DNA of 64,000 bases from the NCBI GenBank assembly GCA_015698045.1, contig BLAL01000194.1, positions 1,054,001 through 1,118,000 on the forward strand, in the 5' to 3' direction. Of the stretch, positions 48,061-58,729 are shown one piece after another (within the stretch, counting starts at the first letter, position 1; every line of letters starts with the position of its first letter). The notes under the pieces are model-generated. The model had not been told where the DNA came from. It was given only the letters and a program-made list of their open reading frames with translations, and did not search any database. The position numbers and the translations under genes are program-made. This DNA is from Rhizophagus clarus. Taxonomy: Eukaryota > Glomeromycota > Glomeromycetes > Glomerales > Glomeraceae.

Positions 48061-49937
48061 TGCTTTGAAGAGTATTCCTTCTAACCGTTTTTATGATGTT
48101 ATAGCAGATTTTATCTCAGGACTCATCAAAAGAAACTTAGAATCTCTTTTTAGCTTAATAATAACTACTGACCCTTCAGCTATAGACAAGTTCCTTCACA
48201 CTTATAAGGACCAAGCTGTCCCTATGAAGAAGTTGTTACAATATATTCACAAAGACCTCTGTTCCCCTATTATAGCTCAATTTCTAGCTACTTTTCTTAA
48301 CTTCTTTCTCTTAAATGACAAAAACCTAAAAATTTTTTTTATAGATTCTGAAATTCGCTAAGTGTTAGAGCAAAGCAATAAACAATTTTCAAATATGGAA
48401 GATTTTAGGGATCCTATGCACCAATCAGACGCATCAATAAATTTTGATGAGATTGATAAAGATTTACAAGGATTATTAGACGATAGTCCAAATACCACAT
48501 TCCCGCAATATCACATCTATACCTATCACGCACTTAACCAAATTTCAGAAAAGGAGTGCTAAAAAGAAGGCTCATAAGGAAAAACAAAAGTTGTAATTAT
48601 GAACTCCTTCTAGACTGGATGAACAAATAGCGCCCACTTTTAGCGCTAAATCTCCTGAGTATACATCTTCTAAACCTTCTGATTTAAAGACGATTACTTT
48701 TAATCAAAGTTTACTTTCTTCTTCTTCCACATCCTTTAAGCAGTTGAAGCGAGATTCTAAATCACAATCAACGCTTATTGATAATAGAAAGAAGTTAAAG
48801 CTGAAAAAGACAGATAATACCTTAAAAAATAGAAATGTTATTATCACCAGATATGTTCTTCAAGATCAAGAACAAGCACATTTATTAGATCTTGTTATCT
48901 ATGATATTCTGGCCAAATAGGATAACTATACTCTGTTGGTCAATTTAGGATGATAAGGTAAGGTCATATCAGTTAGCATAAGGGTGCACAATAAGTATTT
49001 ATCTGTAAGGGTTAGACTGATCCCTGATCACGAGTACTTAAAATACTATAATGAAGGGGACTGAACTATCAACTTGGAAGGAATCTCTATCTGATGGTTC
49101 TCTGCTTCCTAGAACCTCTCAGAAAGGAAATAGTATGAAAAGTTCTAAGCTGTTGTGTACAACATTTCAGATGATATGACAGACACCTCCTTATTTCCAA
49201 ATAAATGCCCTCACTAATTTTTGTTGGACAGTGGCATAAAATCTTTCAAAATAGTTAAAGAAGTTGATGGATCTAGAAAGCTTGATAGGTTACTTTAACA
49301 TTTAGGATCACGTTTCCACTCGTATTAATAATCTTCAGCTTTGAAATGACAGTAGAATCTCTTGGTGCTGTTACTCCACCCCCAACTTCAAGAATTTACA
49401 CAAATCTGCTTGATTTGGCAATGCAGACAAGTTATCAAAGACACACCATAGGTCTAACTTTTCTTTTTCAGGTTTTACTACTAATAACCGCAATAATGAT
49501 CAACATAAAACTCTAAAATCTGGTCACTCTACTAAGAAGATCAATCAATTAAGCTCTGACTAATCTAAGAAGCTAGATGTAAAACATTTAATCGTTAGAC
49601 TGAAGGCATTATTAGAACATTATGTTTAGTTTAGTTGAAAGGGATAAATAGATAATTCCACACTAACTTCTTATCATGCTTAGCATTCGCTTTACATGAT
49701 ATTATTTTAGATCATAGAATTTTTCTTTTCTTTTTTTCGTTTTCCTTTATACCTTAGATAATTCTATAACTAGTCTTCCTATTACATTAAAGAGAATAGG
49801 CTAGGGCTATAGTAGTCGTGAGATGTATTTGTGCCCCCTAGTGAGGGGAATGGGTAGGCTTTATATTTCTGTTTTTTGTAATCTTATCTATCTCTTTCAG
49901 TTAATAAAGCACTTCTTTTGACTATAAAAAAAAAAAA
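48061..49937 (+). mobile_element. Decayed retroelement, ORF1-like, ending in poly(A)
   Basis: Successive plus-strand pieces are open for 50-108 codons: MKSIPSNRFYDVIADF..., MEDFRDPMHQSDASINFDE..., and TPSRLDEQIAPTF... ending in LLDLVIYDILAK (about 48600-48920). Beyond that are interrupted pieces with RLIPDHEYLK, ERKGNS-like and VVYNISDDMTD text. The block ends with a run of A at 49925-49937, as expected for a reverse-transcribed element. No reverse transcriptase is visible, so class (LINE-like or other) is a guess. Confidence 0.5.
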
Positions 49938-52900
49938 ATTTATTTTCTGAATATTATGTTTCTTAATTATCGCCATTTTCAAAATAATGTATGCAGTTGT
50001 ATCTGAATAAAAAAAAGAAAACCAAAAACTGGACGAAAACCAGATAAAAACAGAACAAAACATGGATAAAAACCAAACGAATATTGGTATTCGAATATTC
50101 AATCACGAATAAATAGCCTACACCATTTTAAAAAATGTGATAATACCTTATTAAATAATATTAAAAATATTCTTCACATTCAGAAACTTTATAATCATAA
50201 GTAATAGTTTTTTTTATAGGTTTAATACTTTTTAATTACCAATAAAATATACATTCACTATACTTGTAATTAAAATTATTTTCATATTATGGAATTATAT
50301 AATTCTGTAATTCTGTAATTATTAAGTAATTTATTAGGAAAAATCTGAATTCTGTATTTAATTTCAGATTTTGTATTTAATTTTGTATTACAAAAATATT
50401 TGGCCAGAATTAACTTAAATTTTGGTCAAATTATATTTAAAAATTTAGTAAACCATAATATTGCAATTAGTTGTCCAATTTTGATAATCTTACTGTCATT
50501 TGATTCATCTCATTAGGATAAATCTAATGATAATAAGAATATAAAAATCCAATTATTAGATTATACTCTAATACTAATAATTACTAAATATTTACAGTGA
50601 AATAACTCTGTCAATATCAATGCTAGAGAGTTGCAATATATAGTACCATTAGATTTGTCTTAATAAAACGAATCAAATAAAAGTAAAACTGTTAAAATTA
50701 GATCATTAAATCCAGAAATATTTCATACTTCCATACTGTTACTCAAATTTTAGAATTTTGGAATGTATAATTACAGATTTACATAATTAATTACATATTT
50801 ACGTAATTTAGTAATTTCAGATTTCAGATTTACCAATTGAATTTGAAAATAACTATAGCATTTATCAATATAAAAAAAAAACTTTTTAATTACTTTAAAG
50901 TTGAATACTTCAAAAAAATATTAATTTATTTTGATTATTTATTATCTTTATTAGTAAGTACTAATATAGTATATAAAATACAATATAATAAGGTAAAAGT
51001 TAAAAAAATAAATTATCCTATTTATTCTAAAGTTCGCTATCTAAATAAATACAAAAAAAAAATAAAAAAAAGAATAAAAAAAAAAATATTAGGATGATTT
51101 TTTATTAAATAAATAAAATAATAAAAATTTCTACTTGTATAAGTTTGATTTATTACAATCAATATTTTTATAAAATAAAAGTAAAATAAAATGCTTTAAT
51201 TAAATAAATATTATAAAAAATTTCTTTTGATTTTCTCATTACTTACTTGTAAGTTTGATCTATTTTAACCAAAATTTTTATCTTATTTATTAATAAATAA
51301 ATATAAAAAACTTTTCTTTTTTCTCTTCTCATTACTTGTAAGTCTAATTCATCTTGCTCAGTATTTTTTATAAAGCAAAAGCAAGCAAAATATTAAAAAT
51401 ACTTCTTATTAAATAACTTTATTCTTTTTTTTTCTATTACAGCAATTACCTATAAGTTCAGGTTTAAAAATAATTCAAAGTAGTATTCATAATATTTTTA
51501 TAAAAAAAAAATACAAAAAACATTAATAATATTCTTAAAATTAGTTTTACTTCAAATTTTAAAAAATTAGAAGTAAAAATAAAATTTACTTACTTAGTCT
51601 TAAGTTTAATATTCTTAACTTTAAGTTTAATGATACATTATTTCAATACTTTAAGTTTAGATAACTGATAATATAATTCATATAAGACTAATACACTGTA
51701 TATAAGTATTTAAAATAAAAAAATATTATATAATTTTTCCTTATAATTTGTTAGCAAAAAAATTTTTTATTAATATATACTAAAAAAAATAAATATAAAT
51801 AGCCTACTATATATGACAAAATTTTTATTTCTAAATTCTAATTCATTTTTTCCTTAAAATCAGTTACCTTTACAATTCATCAGATTTTATCCTTTTTGTT
51901 TTTCTTGATTCTTTCCATCTTGTAAAAATTTTACTAACTTCTATGTTTTCTTAAATAACTATATAATATGATCAAAAACTCCTTTTACTATTTCTTTTAT
52001 ACTTAATATTTTTACTATATCTATATTTTCATACATAATAAATAGAGGCTTTAATAGCTTAAATGATGATTTTTCTTTATTGTCTAATATATATTTTATA
52101 AAGTATCATTTTTTTATATTAGTTACAATTTTCATACTTTATCTAAACCATATTTACCACTTATTTCATTTACTTTGTACTTACAACTTAATGATGATTG
52201 ATGATTTTATCTGTACAGTAGCTTATATATATATATACTATATTTTTTCAAAATTAATCACTCCTTTCTTGCAAGGATTTTAAGCGAAAAGTTTGGGAGA
52301 GATGTTTAATTTTAGAAATTTTTTTATTAGTATTTCATATATGATTTTTTTTAACAAAACTTAAAAAATTTAGTGTGGTGCTTAATTTCAAAAGTGACTA
52401 ATATTGGAAAAATACGGTATATATATAAAATTTTGCTTAAAATTATCTTTTTTAACTTCAATTAAACCAATTGTTTTTCTAGTTATATGTAATTCAATTT
52501 TATAGTCAAGATTCTTATATTTATTTTACTTTCAACTAACTTTTCAAGTACTATTTTTATTTGATTTTTAAATAAGAAAATTATTAAAGTGAAATAAGTG
52601 TAAAAATAGATACTTTTTATAGTTTCGTAAGATATATTAATGGGATTATTGCAATGCATATTTTCAATTTATTTAAAAAGTTTTTATAATATATCTTTAT
52701 ACTTATTATTCTTTGTATTTACACATTATACTAAAAAATAGGGTATATATCTATATTAGGATTTAAATTATTGTTAAGGTCATAAAGTTTATACACTTTC
52801 AAAAAGAATTATTTGTTAAATAGTTTTGAGGGAATCTCAATGAATACAGTAAAATTAAACCTCTTTTTTAATACTAACAAACATCATTTTTAGGATCATA

Positions 52901-53500
52901 TTTTTCTCTATTATTTATGAAGTTAAAAATCACTTTATTATTTTAAAATAGGTAACTAATATACTATTTCATATATGGAATTTTTAAAATCTTTGAATAT
53001 TGCATATTTAATATTTACTGTCTATTTGTATGATTTCTATATTTTTGAACTAATAATAATATTGAAGTTTTTATATAACAGTTAAGTTAATAAAAATTTG
53101 CTAATCTTTACTTAGAAAAAAAAATTACATATTATAGATAGACTTATTAAGTGATACCTTTAACAAAGTGGCTTGCTCAAGCAATTTCTATTCACAAATC
53201 AAAGCAGTAGTAGTCTTTGAAGGAAAAACTAGTATAATATGAATATGTTTTTTTGAAAAATAAGTTAAAAAAGTATTTCAAGATTTTTTTTGTTACAAGG
53301 AATTTGGATTTATCATTAAGTATAAAATTGCTTAAAAGATCATTCTGATCATTAGAGATCTTTATATTCTATAGTTTGAATCTATCTGCAGGAAAATTAT
53401 TAAATTTTAATGTCTTTTTTAACTTATTTATATTGACAGAAAAAGCATTTCCAGTTTTATATCTTTTAATAAAACAAAGTAATAAATATGTTTTTAACTT
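49938..53500. other. AT-rich gene-free DNA
   Basis: No gene seen. The degenerate tandem repeat at 51125-51550 is the only clear structure. The frame at 50837-51097 is Lys/Asn/Ile-rich by composition and not credible as a gene. Confidence 0.55.
51125..51550. repeat. Degenerate tandem repeat, units of about 105 bases
   Basis: Four successive units share ACTTGTAAGTTTGATCTATT-like starts (near 51133, 51249, 51335, 51450) followed by an ATTTTTATAAA-type middle and a TTATTAAATAA to T-rich end. Units have diverged strongly. Confidence 0.5.
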
Positions 53501-53665
53501 ATATGGAGTCTTTGCAATAGAAAGGTACGAAACTCAAAAAAAATTTTTAAATTTACTTTATATGCTAATTATGTTTTTTATACTAAAATAAATATAAATT
53601 TAATATTAATTAAATTTTTATTTTTTTTTTGAGTTTCATACCTTTCTATTGCAAAGATCCCATAT
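53501..53665. mobile_element. Fold-back element with 35-bp inverted arms
   Basis: The left arm 53501-53535 and right arm 53631-53665 are inverse copies with three differences (TCTTTGCAATAGAAAGGTA in common). The 95-base spacer is AT-rich. The frame 53376-53591 that crosses it is therefore not taken as a gene. Confidence 0.75.
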
Positions 53666-54245
53666 AGTATTTTTTGTAAAATATTATTGATATAAACTAG
53701 TATATATGAGAATAAAAATAAAAAAAATTTTATTTGTGAAAAAAATATTGAGATAGGTCTATATATAAGAAATTATTTTATTTTACAGGCCTGCTATATA
53801 ACTTCTATTTTGTATTACAAATTCAGTGATATGGTTTAGATATTTTAAAGCTTACCTATCACTTTTCTTCCCCCATGTGATCAATAAAAATATTTGTAAC
53901 ACCGCGTCACTTCCTATTTTTCATAAGTATTCTGGAAACAGAAATTTTTTCGAGGTGAAATCATATTTGTCACATGATTATTCATCACATGGTTAATTTC
54001 ATAATGCCGGCGAAATGTCACGTGATAGAGGAAAGTGACGGGAAATATTTTAAATTCAAATCACGTGATCATCAGTAATTTTTTTTTTATGCGAGATAGT
54101 ATCGATATTTTTTTAAATATTGCTTTTTTTTAAAAAAAAGTTCGGTAAGTCAAGAGTTCGTTATATCATGGGTTCGTTACATCGAGATCAGACTGCATGC
54201 TAATTATTTAAAGCTTCTTTTTTTTATATGATTGTTAAGTTTGAG
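53666..54245. other. Intergenic with TCACGTGA-type sites and a MITE end
   Basis: Several near-palindromes of the ATCACGTGAT kind lie between 53930 and 54075. Near 54150-54198 there is a single element end, CGTTATATC and CGTTACATCGAGATCAGACT, related to the 11060 element. No gene seen. Confidence 0.5.
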
Positions 54246-54650
54246 ATATCGTTAAAATGGGTTGATAATGTGCTTTTTTGGGAAGCTTTTCTTGGCACTT
54301 TTCTTTAGATGTTAGACTTTTATTGAGTAGGAAGGGATTCACGTGTTTGAGGGAATTGACTTATTCGATACACATTATGAGGAAATGCTTTTATATTTTC
54401 ACTAAATATAAAGAATGATTTAGATTCTTGTAAACAATAACAAACAAAATAAGTTATGAAATATCAATTTTCGTGATGATATTATTACTTGGTAATGTTA
54501 TTCATACTCGAGCATATATTCAGAGTATATGATGAATATAAACAAGAAAAAGAAATGACCGAAAATTCAACAATAATAATTTTTAAATTAATATATTTTA
54601 TTGAATTAATAAAGTAATTTGGTATAATCTTGATTGCCGTTTGACTATTG
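54246..54650 (+). pseudogene. Truncated QTRT2 copy
   Basis: It matches 57705-58760 of the intact gene in order but with large deletions: the 3' end of exon 3, the end of intron 3 (TTGAGTAGGAAGGGATTCAC identical), then exon 6 from GAGGGAATTGACTTATTC, parts of the CHTRAYIHH region, and the end of exon 7 through the stop. Introns partly remain, so it arose from genomic DNA rather than a spliced transcript. Confidence 0.8.
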
Positions 54651-54654
54651 CTAT

Positions 54655-54768
54655 GTCTAATAAATAATGATTAAATTGAACATTTATATCAATGAGGATT
54701 TTTAAACGTTATTCCATGTTAATTTATTCTTCCTCAACTTTATTTAAACAACATTTATTTTTTCTAAA
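54655..54768 (+). pseudogene. RhoGAP gene fragment
   Basis: It matches the end of exon 10 and most of intron 10 of the LIM-RhoGAP gene (AATTGAACATTTATATC and CCATGTTAATTTATTCTTCC in common with 43761-43860). It is joined directly to the QTRT2 fragment on one side and to the lipase 3' flank on the other. Confidence 0.75.
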
Positions 54769-54800
54769 TCTCTTAAGTCATCAGTTGGAATAATAAAATT

Positions 54801-55921
54801 TTAAGTATCTTTATTAACTGTTCGAATTAACCAACTTATAAAATCGGTCATAACTTTTTCTCCAGCAAATGGATCTCTCCACATGTCATGTTCACATTTT
54901 TCATACAACAACATAGTCTTTTGATCATCCGGTGTTTGGGCTTGTGCAAATAAATCTTTAGTTCCATCATATAAAGTAACGCGATCACATAAACCATGTT
55001 GTACTAAAAATGGTTTGTGAACTTCTCCAAGTTTTGTTTGTATCCACTCAGAAGCATACAGTAACGACAAACCTGTAGCTACTCTTAAATTTCCATGATA
55101 AGTTTGTGGATCCGATAAAAATCTCTACATAACAAGTTAATATTAGAATTAAAAATGAGTTAAACATTAAAAAGTATCTTTAATATTTTAATCACCTCTA
55201 TAATTTTTGGATCAGAACTACTTTTCCCGCGATGTGCAGCTACTAAAGGTAAACGTCCTAAAGGAGAGTTGACGATTAACTTAGCAACAATTTCAGCAAA
55301 TTTACTAGGTCGACTCTGATTAGCAACATGAATTAATGGGCATTGTATACATAAACCATCAATTGTATTAGAATGTTTAATAGAATATTCTATAACAATC
55401 AAACCACCAAGAGATCCACCATATATAATAAATTTTCTTTGAAGATTTTCTCTTGCATTTTTTTCCTTGACATGATCTATAACAAGTTTTGTTGCTTTTA
55501 TAAAATCTTGCCAATCAGTAACATAAGCATGTAAACCACTAGAACGACCAAAGCCTGGCAAATCCAGTGCAATTACACGAAAACCTGCCTCTAATATCGG
55601 AATAGATTGTTCAGAAATACGACCTCCATAATCGTTTAAACCATGAACAAATAAAATGTCAGCATTACGTTGCACTTTAGCAGTTGGTAAGTGCCAGACT
55701 TGATAATAAATAAAACTGTCCTTTGCACCATTGAAAGGGAAAGGAAGTCTATGTTCTGAATAAAGATAGGGCGGGGAACGAACGACTTGTTCAGCAGGAG
55801 AAAAGGGAAGAAAAGCTCTTCCATAAGTCAAGTCCTGAGGTACATTGAACAATTTCAAAAATGGGTTAATTAATATATTATGAGAAGTATTAAGAAAATT
55901 CACAAGTGAATCAGAAGACAT
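54801..55921 (-). CDS. Monoglyceride-lipase-like alpha/beta hydrolase
   Basis: Two exons, 55921-55196 and 55124-54801, with a 71-nt GT-AG intron, give 349 residues. The layout is that of the MGL/lysophospholipase family (Hydrolase_4): the oxyanion motif FVHGLNDYGG (about 91-100), nucleophile Ser170 in YGGSLGGL, Asp289 in HGLCDRVT and His321 in EKCEHDMW. Known relatives hydrolyse monoacylglycerols or lysolipids; the substrate here is inferred. No signal peptide is obvious. An earlier in-frame ATG at 55996 would add 25 residues; MSSDSLVNF was preferred because the extra piece looks non-conserved, but this is uncertain. A 3' fragment of a sister copy lies at 44598-44820. Confidence 0.9.
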
Positions 55922-57055
55922 CGTGAAGAAATAATAATTGTAAGTATCACATTTAGCATGTGCGGAATGAATTAATACTGATTTGTGTAACTTCATTCAT
56001 TTCGCATATCAAAATACTAATCCGTTTTCAAAAATGTTAAAAAAACATTGTTCGTAATAAAAAAGAGGCGTTATTCAGTATGTTAAATATAACAAAATTG
56101 AGAAGTATTTAATTCAACCTTATTATTACGAACTTTATGAATTTAAGAGACGTTATTTACGCGATCACGCGTGGGATAAAATATCTTACGGATAAAAAGT
56201 TTCACATTTAACATTTATACTATTTCCGAATTCTTGAATTCTTTGAATTAACTTCTGATGATTAATAAGAAAATGATTTTTGTCTGGTAATCCGGTTGTT
56301 CAGTACCAAGTGACCAGTGATGTGCACTTGGAAGATTGGAAGCATAATATTATAATAAATTTTTTTGGATTGGAAGCTTCCAATCGAATTTTTATGCTAT
56401 TGGTTCCATAACCATGATTTTTCAATTTGAAAATTTCCAACTCCTCAAAATTGATTTTAAAGTAGTTGTTTTATATTGAATCACGTGATGTATTTTAATT
56501 AATGATTCAAAGTATCAAATTTTCAACAGCGATCATTGATAACGGAACCTTTACGTATTCTTCAATTAGACATATGAACATATGCACATGTAATAACTTT
56601 TCATCAAAATCTGTAGATATAGAATCAACAAATACTTGGGTTGAACTATGTGATGAATTTTTTATGGGTTGTTTTTATAAATATGATATCGAGTTCTGGC
56701 TGTATCGAAAACACAAAGTTCTTTTCAATCCTAGATTTTATGCTGGTATGCACTGTAAGCGTGCTGACATATATAGTGACATTATCACGTGGTTGTGGTG
56801 CCAATCTTCCCACCCAATCAGTTATTTTATTTCTACATAATATAAGCGCTTATAAAGATGTTTGATAGTCATCAATCATTGTATTGTCTTATCTTATACA
56901 GTATGCCAACTTTCCAACTTTCCAACTTTTTTATTTGTTCATTCAACTTTTGGATTGCATAAATAGATTGTCGCACAAGATTTATCAAATAAATATAATC
57001 CAATCGAATTTCCTAATTGTTAAATTTTTTTGCGCGTCATTAACTTTATAAAGAA
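55922..57055. other. Divergent spacer between lipase and QTRT2
   Basis: No supported gene. A frame at 56502-56840 contains a MITE end (GATATCGAGTTCTGGCTGTA near 56685) and is doubtful. A fold-back lies at 56329-56407. Confidence 0.5.
56329..56407. repeat. Small fold-back with perfect central palindrome
   Basis: GATTGGAAGCTTCCAATC (56368-56385) is a perfect 18-base palindrome. A further GATTGGAAGC copy lies at 56335 and a TTTATGCTATTGGTTCC arm at 56391-56407 mirrors GGAAGCATAA on the left. Confidence 0.55.
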
Positions 57056-58729
57056 ATGTCCCTACTATTCAATTTATTAAAAACTTCAGAAAAGTCTTTA
57101 CGATTAGGAAATCTGATTTTAATAAAAAATGAACAAAAAATAATATTAGATACACCAAATTGTCTAGCTTATACAGTTCGTGGATGTGTTCCACACTTAA
57201 CACCCGATAATTTGCATGATATTCCATTAATTGAAGCTGTTACCGTTACTTTGGAGCATTTGTGAGTTTATATTCACTTTTCATACAGTTCGCTTCGGAA
57301 AATCTAACATTTTTATTGATTTAACCAATAAAAGTATAGATGTACAACCACCTCCTTCCACTCAATTTCCTGGTGGATTACATAAATTTTTGAATTTTGA
57401 AAAATATTTTTTATTTATTGACATTCGTGATTCTGGAAATATAAAAGCTGTATCTTCCAATGCGGACAAGTATGTTTCTATATATACAAATCACGGAGTT
57501 CGCCAGGCAAGTATTAAAATTTATTTAATCAAGTAAACTTTTCATTTTTAAATAACTTTTTAAATAAATAGGTTATGTTCGATTCATATATTGAGTACAT
57601 GAATATATATAAACCTGACGTTTTCGCTAGTTTGGCTGATAAGATAACGGATGAGGTACCAAGCTTAAAAAGGATAAGGAAGTCTGTTGATAGAACTTTA
57701 AAATGGCTTGATAATGCGCTTAGTAACGTGAAGGTAAATTGAATACATTTGGTGAATTTTTCTTGGAAAATTTTTCTTTAAACGTTAATTATTGAGTAGG
57801 AAGGGATTCACGTGTTTGGAGTTTTGACCGGACACAATAATAAAGAAGAACGAATTAGGTCTGCAAAGGAAACTGCAAAAAGAAATGTTTCGGGTGCGAA
57901 TCAAATACAAATCTTTCCGTTTTCTATATTTATAACAAAATAATTTATTTTAGATATTCATTTTAAAAACTTTGATAGGATTCGTATTGAATGGAAACTT
58001 TTTAGGAAATACTTCAAGAGAGCGTATAAATATATTGAAAAGCTCACTCGACAATTTACCATCTAATAAACCTCGTTTGGCGTATGGGCTAGGAACACCA
58101 GGCACTTAATAAATATTCTTTTTAATTGCATAAATTATTTCAATAATTTTACTCATTACGTTACTTTTTTCACTTTCCATCAGAGGATATTTTATTAGGT
58201 GTATCTGAGGGAATTGACTTATTTGATACACATTACGCGGCCAAAATGACCGATGCAGGACATGCTTTTATATTTTCACTAGACATAAAGAATGATTTAG
58301 ATTCTTGTAAACAACAAAAAACAATAAATTTGTGGGATACATATTTTCGTGATGATATTCAACCTTTGTTGGTTGGATGCCAATGTTATTCATGTCAAAA
58401 TCATACTCGAGCATATATTCATCATTTATTAAACGTTCACGAAATGCTTGCAACAGTATTACTCATGAGGTAATTATATTTAGATAGTGGGATTGTTTAA
58501 ATTAGAAAATTGTTGAACCGGAGAAATGGAATTTTGTATTAACAATTATATTGTACTGTTTCACAGTCATAATTTATTCCACTACACGAAATTTTTCAAG
58601 AGTATTAGAGAATCCATTGATCAAGGCACGTTCTCTTCAAAAGCAGAGCGATTTTTTAAAGTATATGATGATGAATATAAACAAGAAAAGGAAATGACCG
58701 AGAATTCAACAACAGTAATTTTAAATTAA
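57056..58729 (+). CDS. QTRT2: Queuine tRNA-ribosyltransferase accessory subunit 2
   Basis: Seven exons: 57056-57261, 57335-57506, 57572-57733, 57800-57893, 57979-58101, 58184-58469 and 58567-58729, giving 401 residues. With QTRT1 this subunit forms the eukaryotic enzyme that exchanges guanine for queuine at tRNA position 34. Family landmarks are DTPNCLAYTVRGCVPHLT near the start, IRKSVDRTLKWLD, EERIRSAKETAKR, the glycine-rich RLAYGLGTPEDILLGVSEGI, and the zinc site C318-x-C320-x2-C323 with H349 (GCQCYSCQNHTRAY ... SHN). Introns 2 and 5 appear to be GC-AG (CAG|GCAAGT and CAG|GCACTT). Introns 1 (73 nt) and 4 were fixed by homology because other junctions break the frame. A truncated copy is at 54246-54650. 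Confidence 0.9.

Noticed and set aside
56502..56840. 112-residue plus-strand frame upstream of QTRT2
   Set aside because: It runs across a MITE end and a duplicated spacer block, with no recognisable domain.
57262..57288. A 27-nt GTGAGT...CAG intron in QTRT2
   Set aside because: Too short for a normal intron and the join leads to a stop. Using the AAAAG acceptor at 57334 keeps the frame and gives a family-like sequence.
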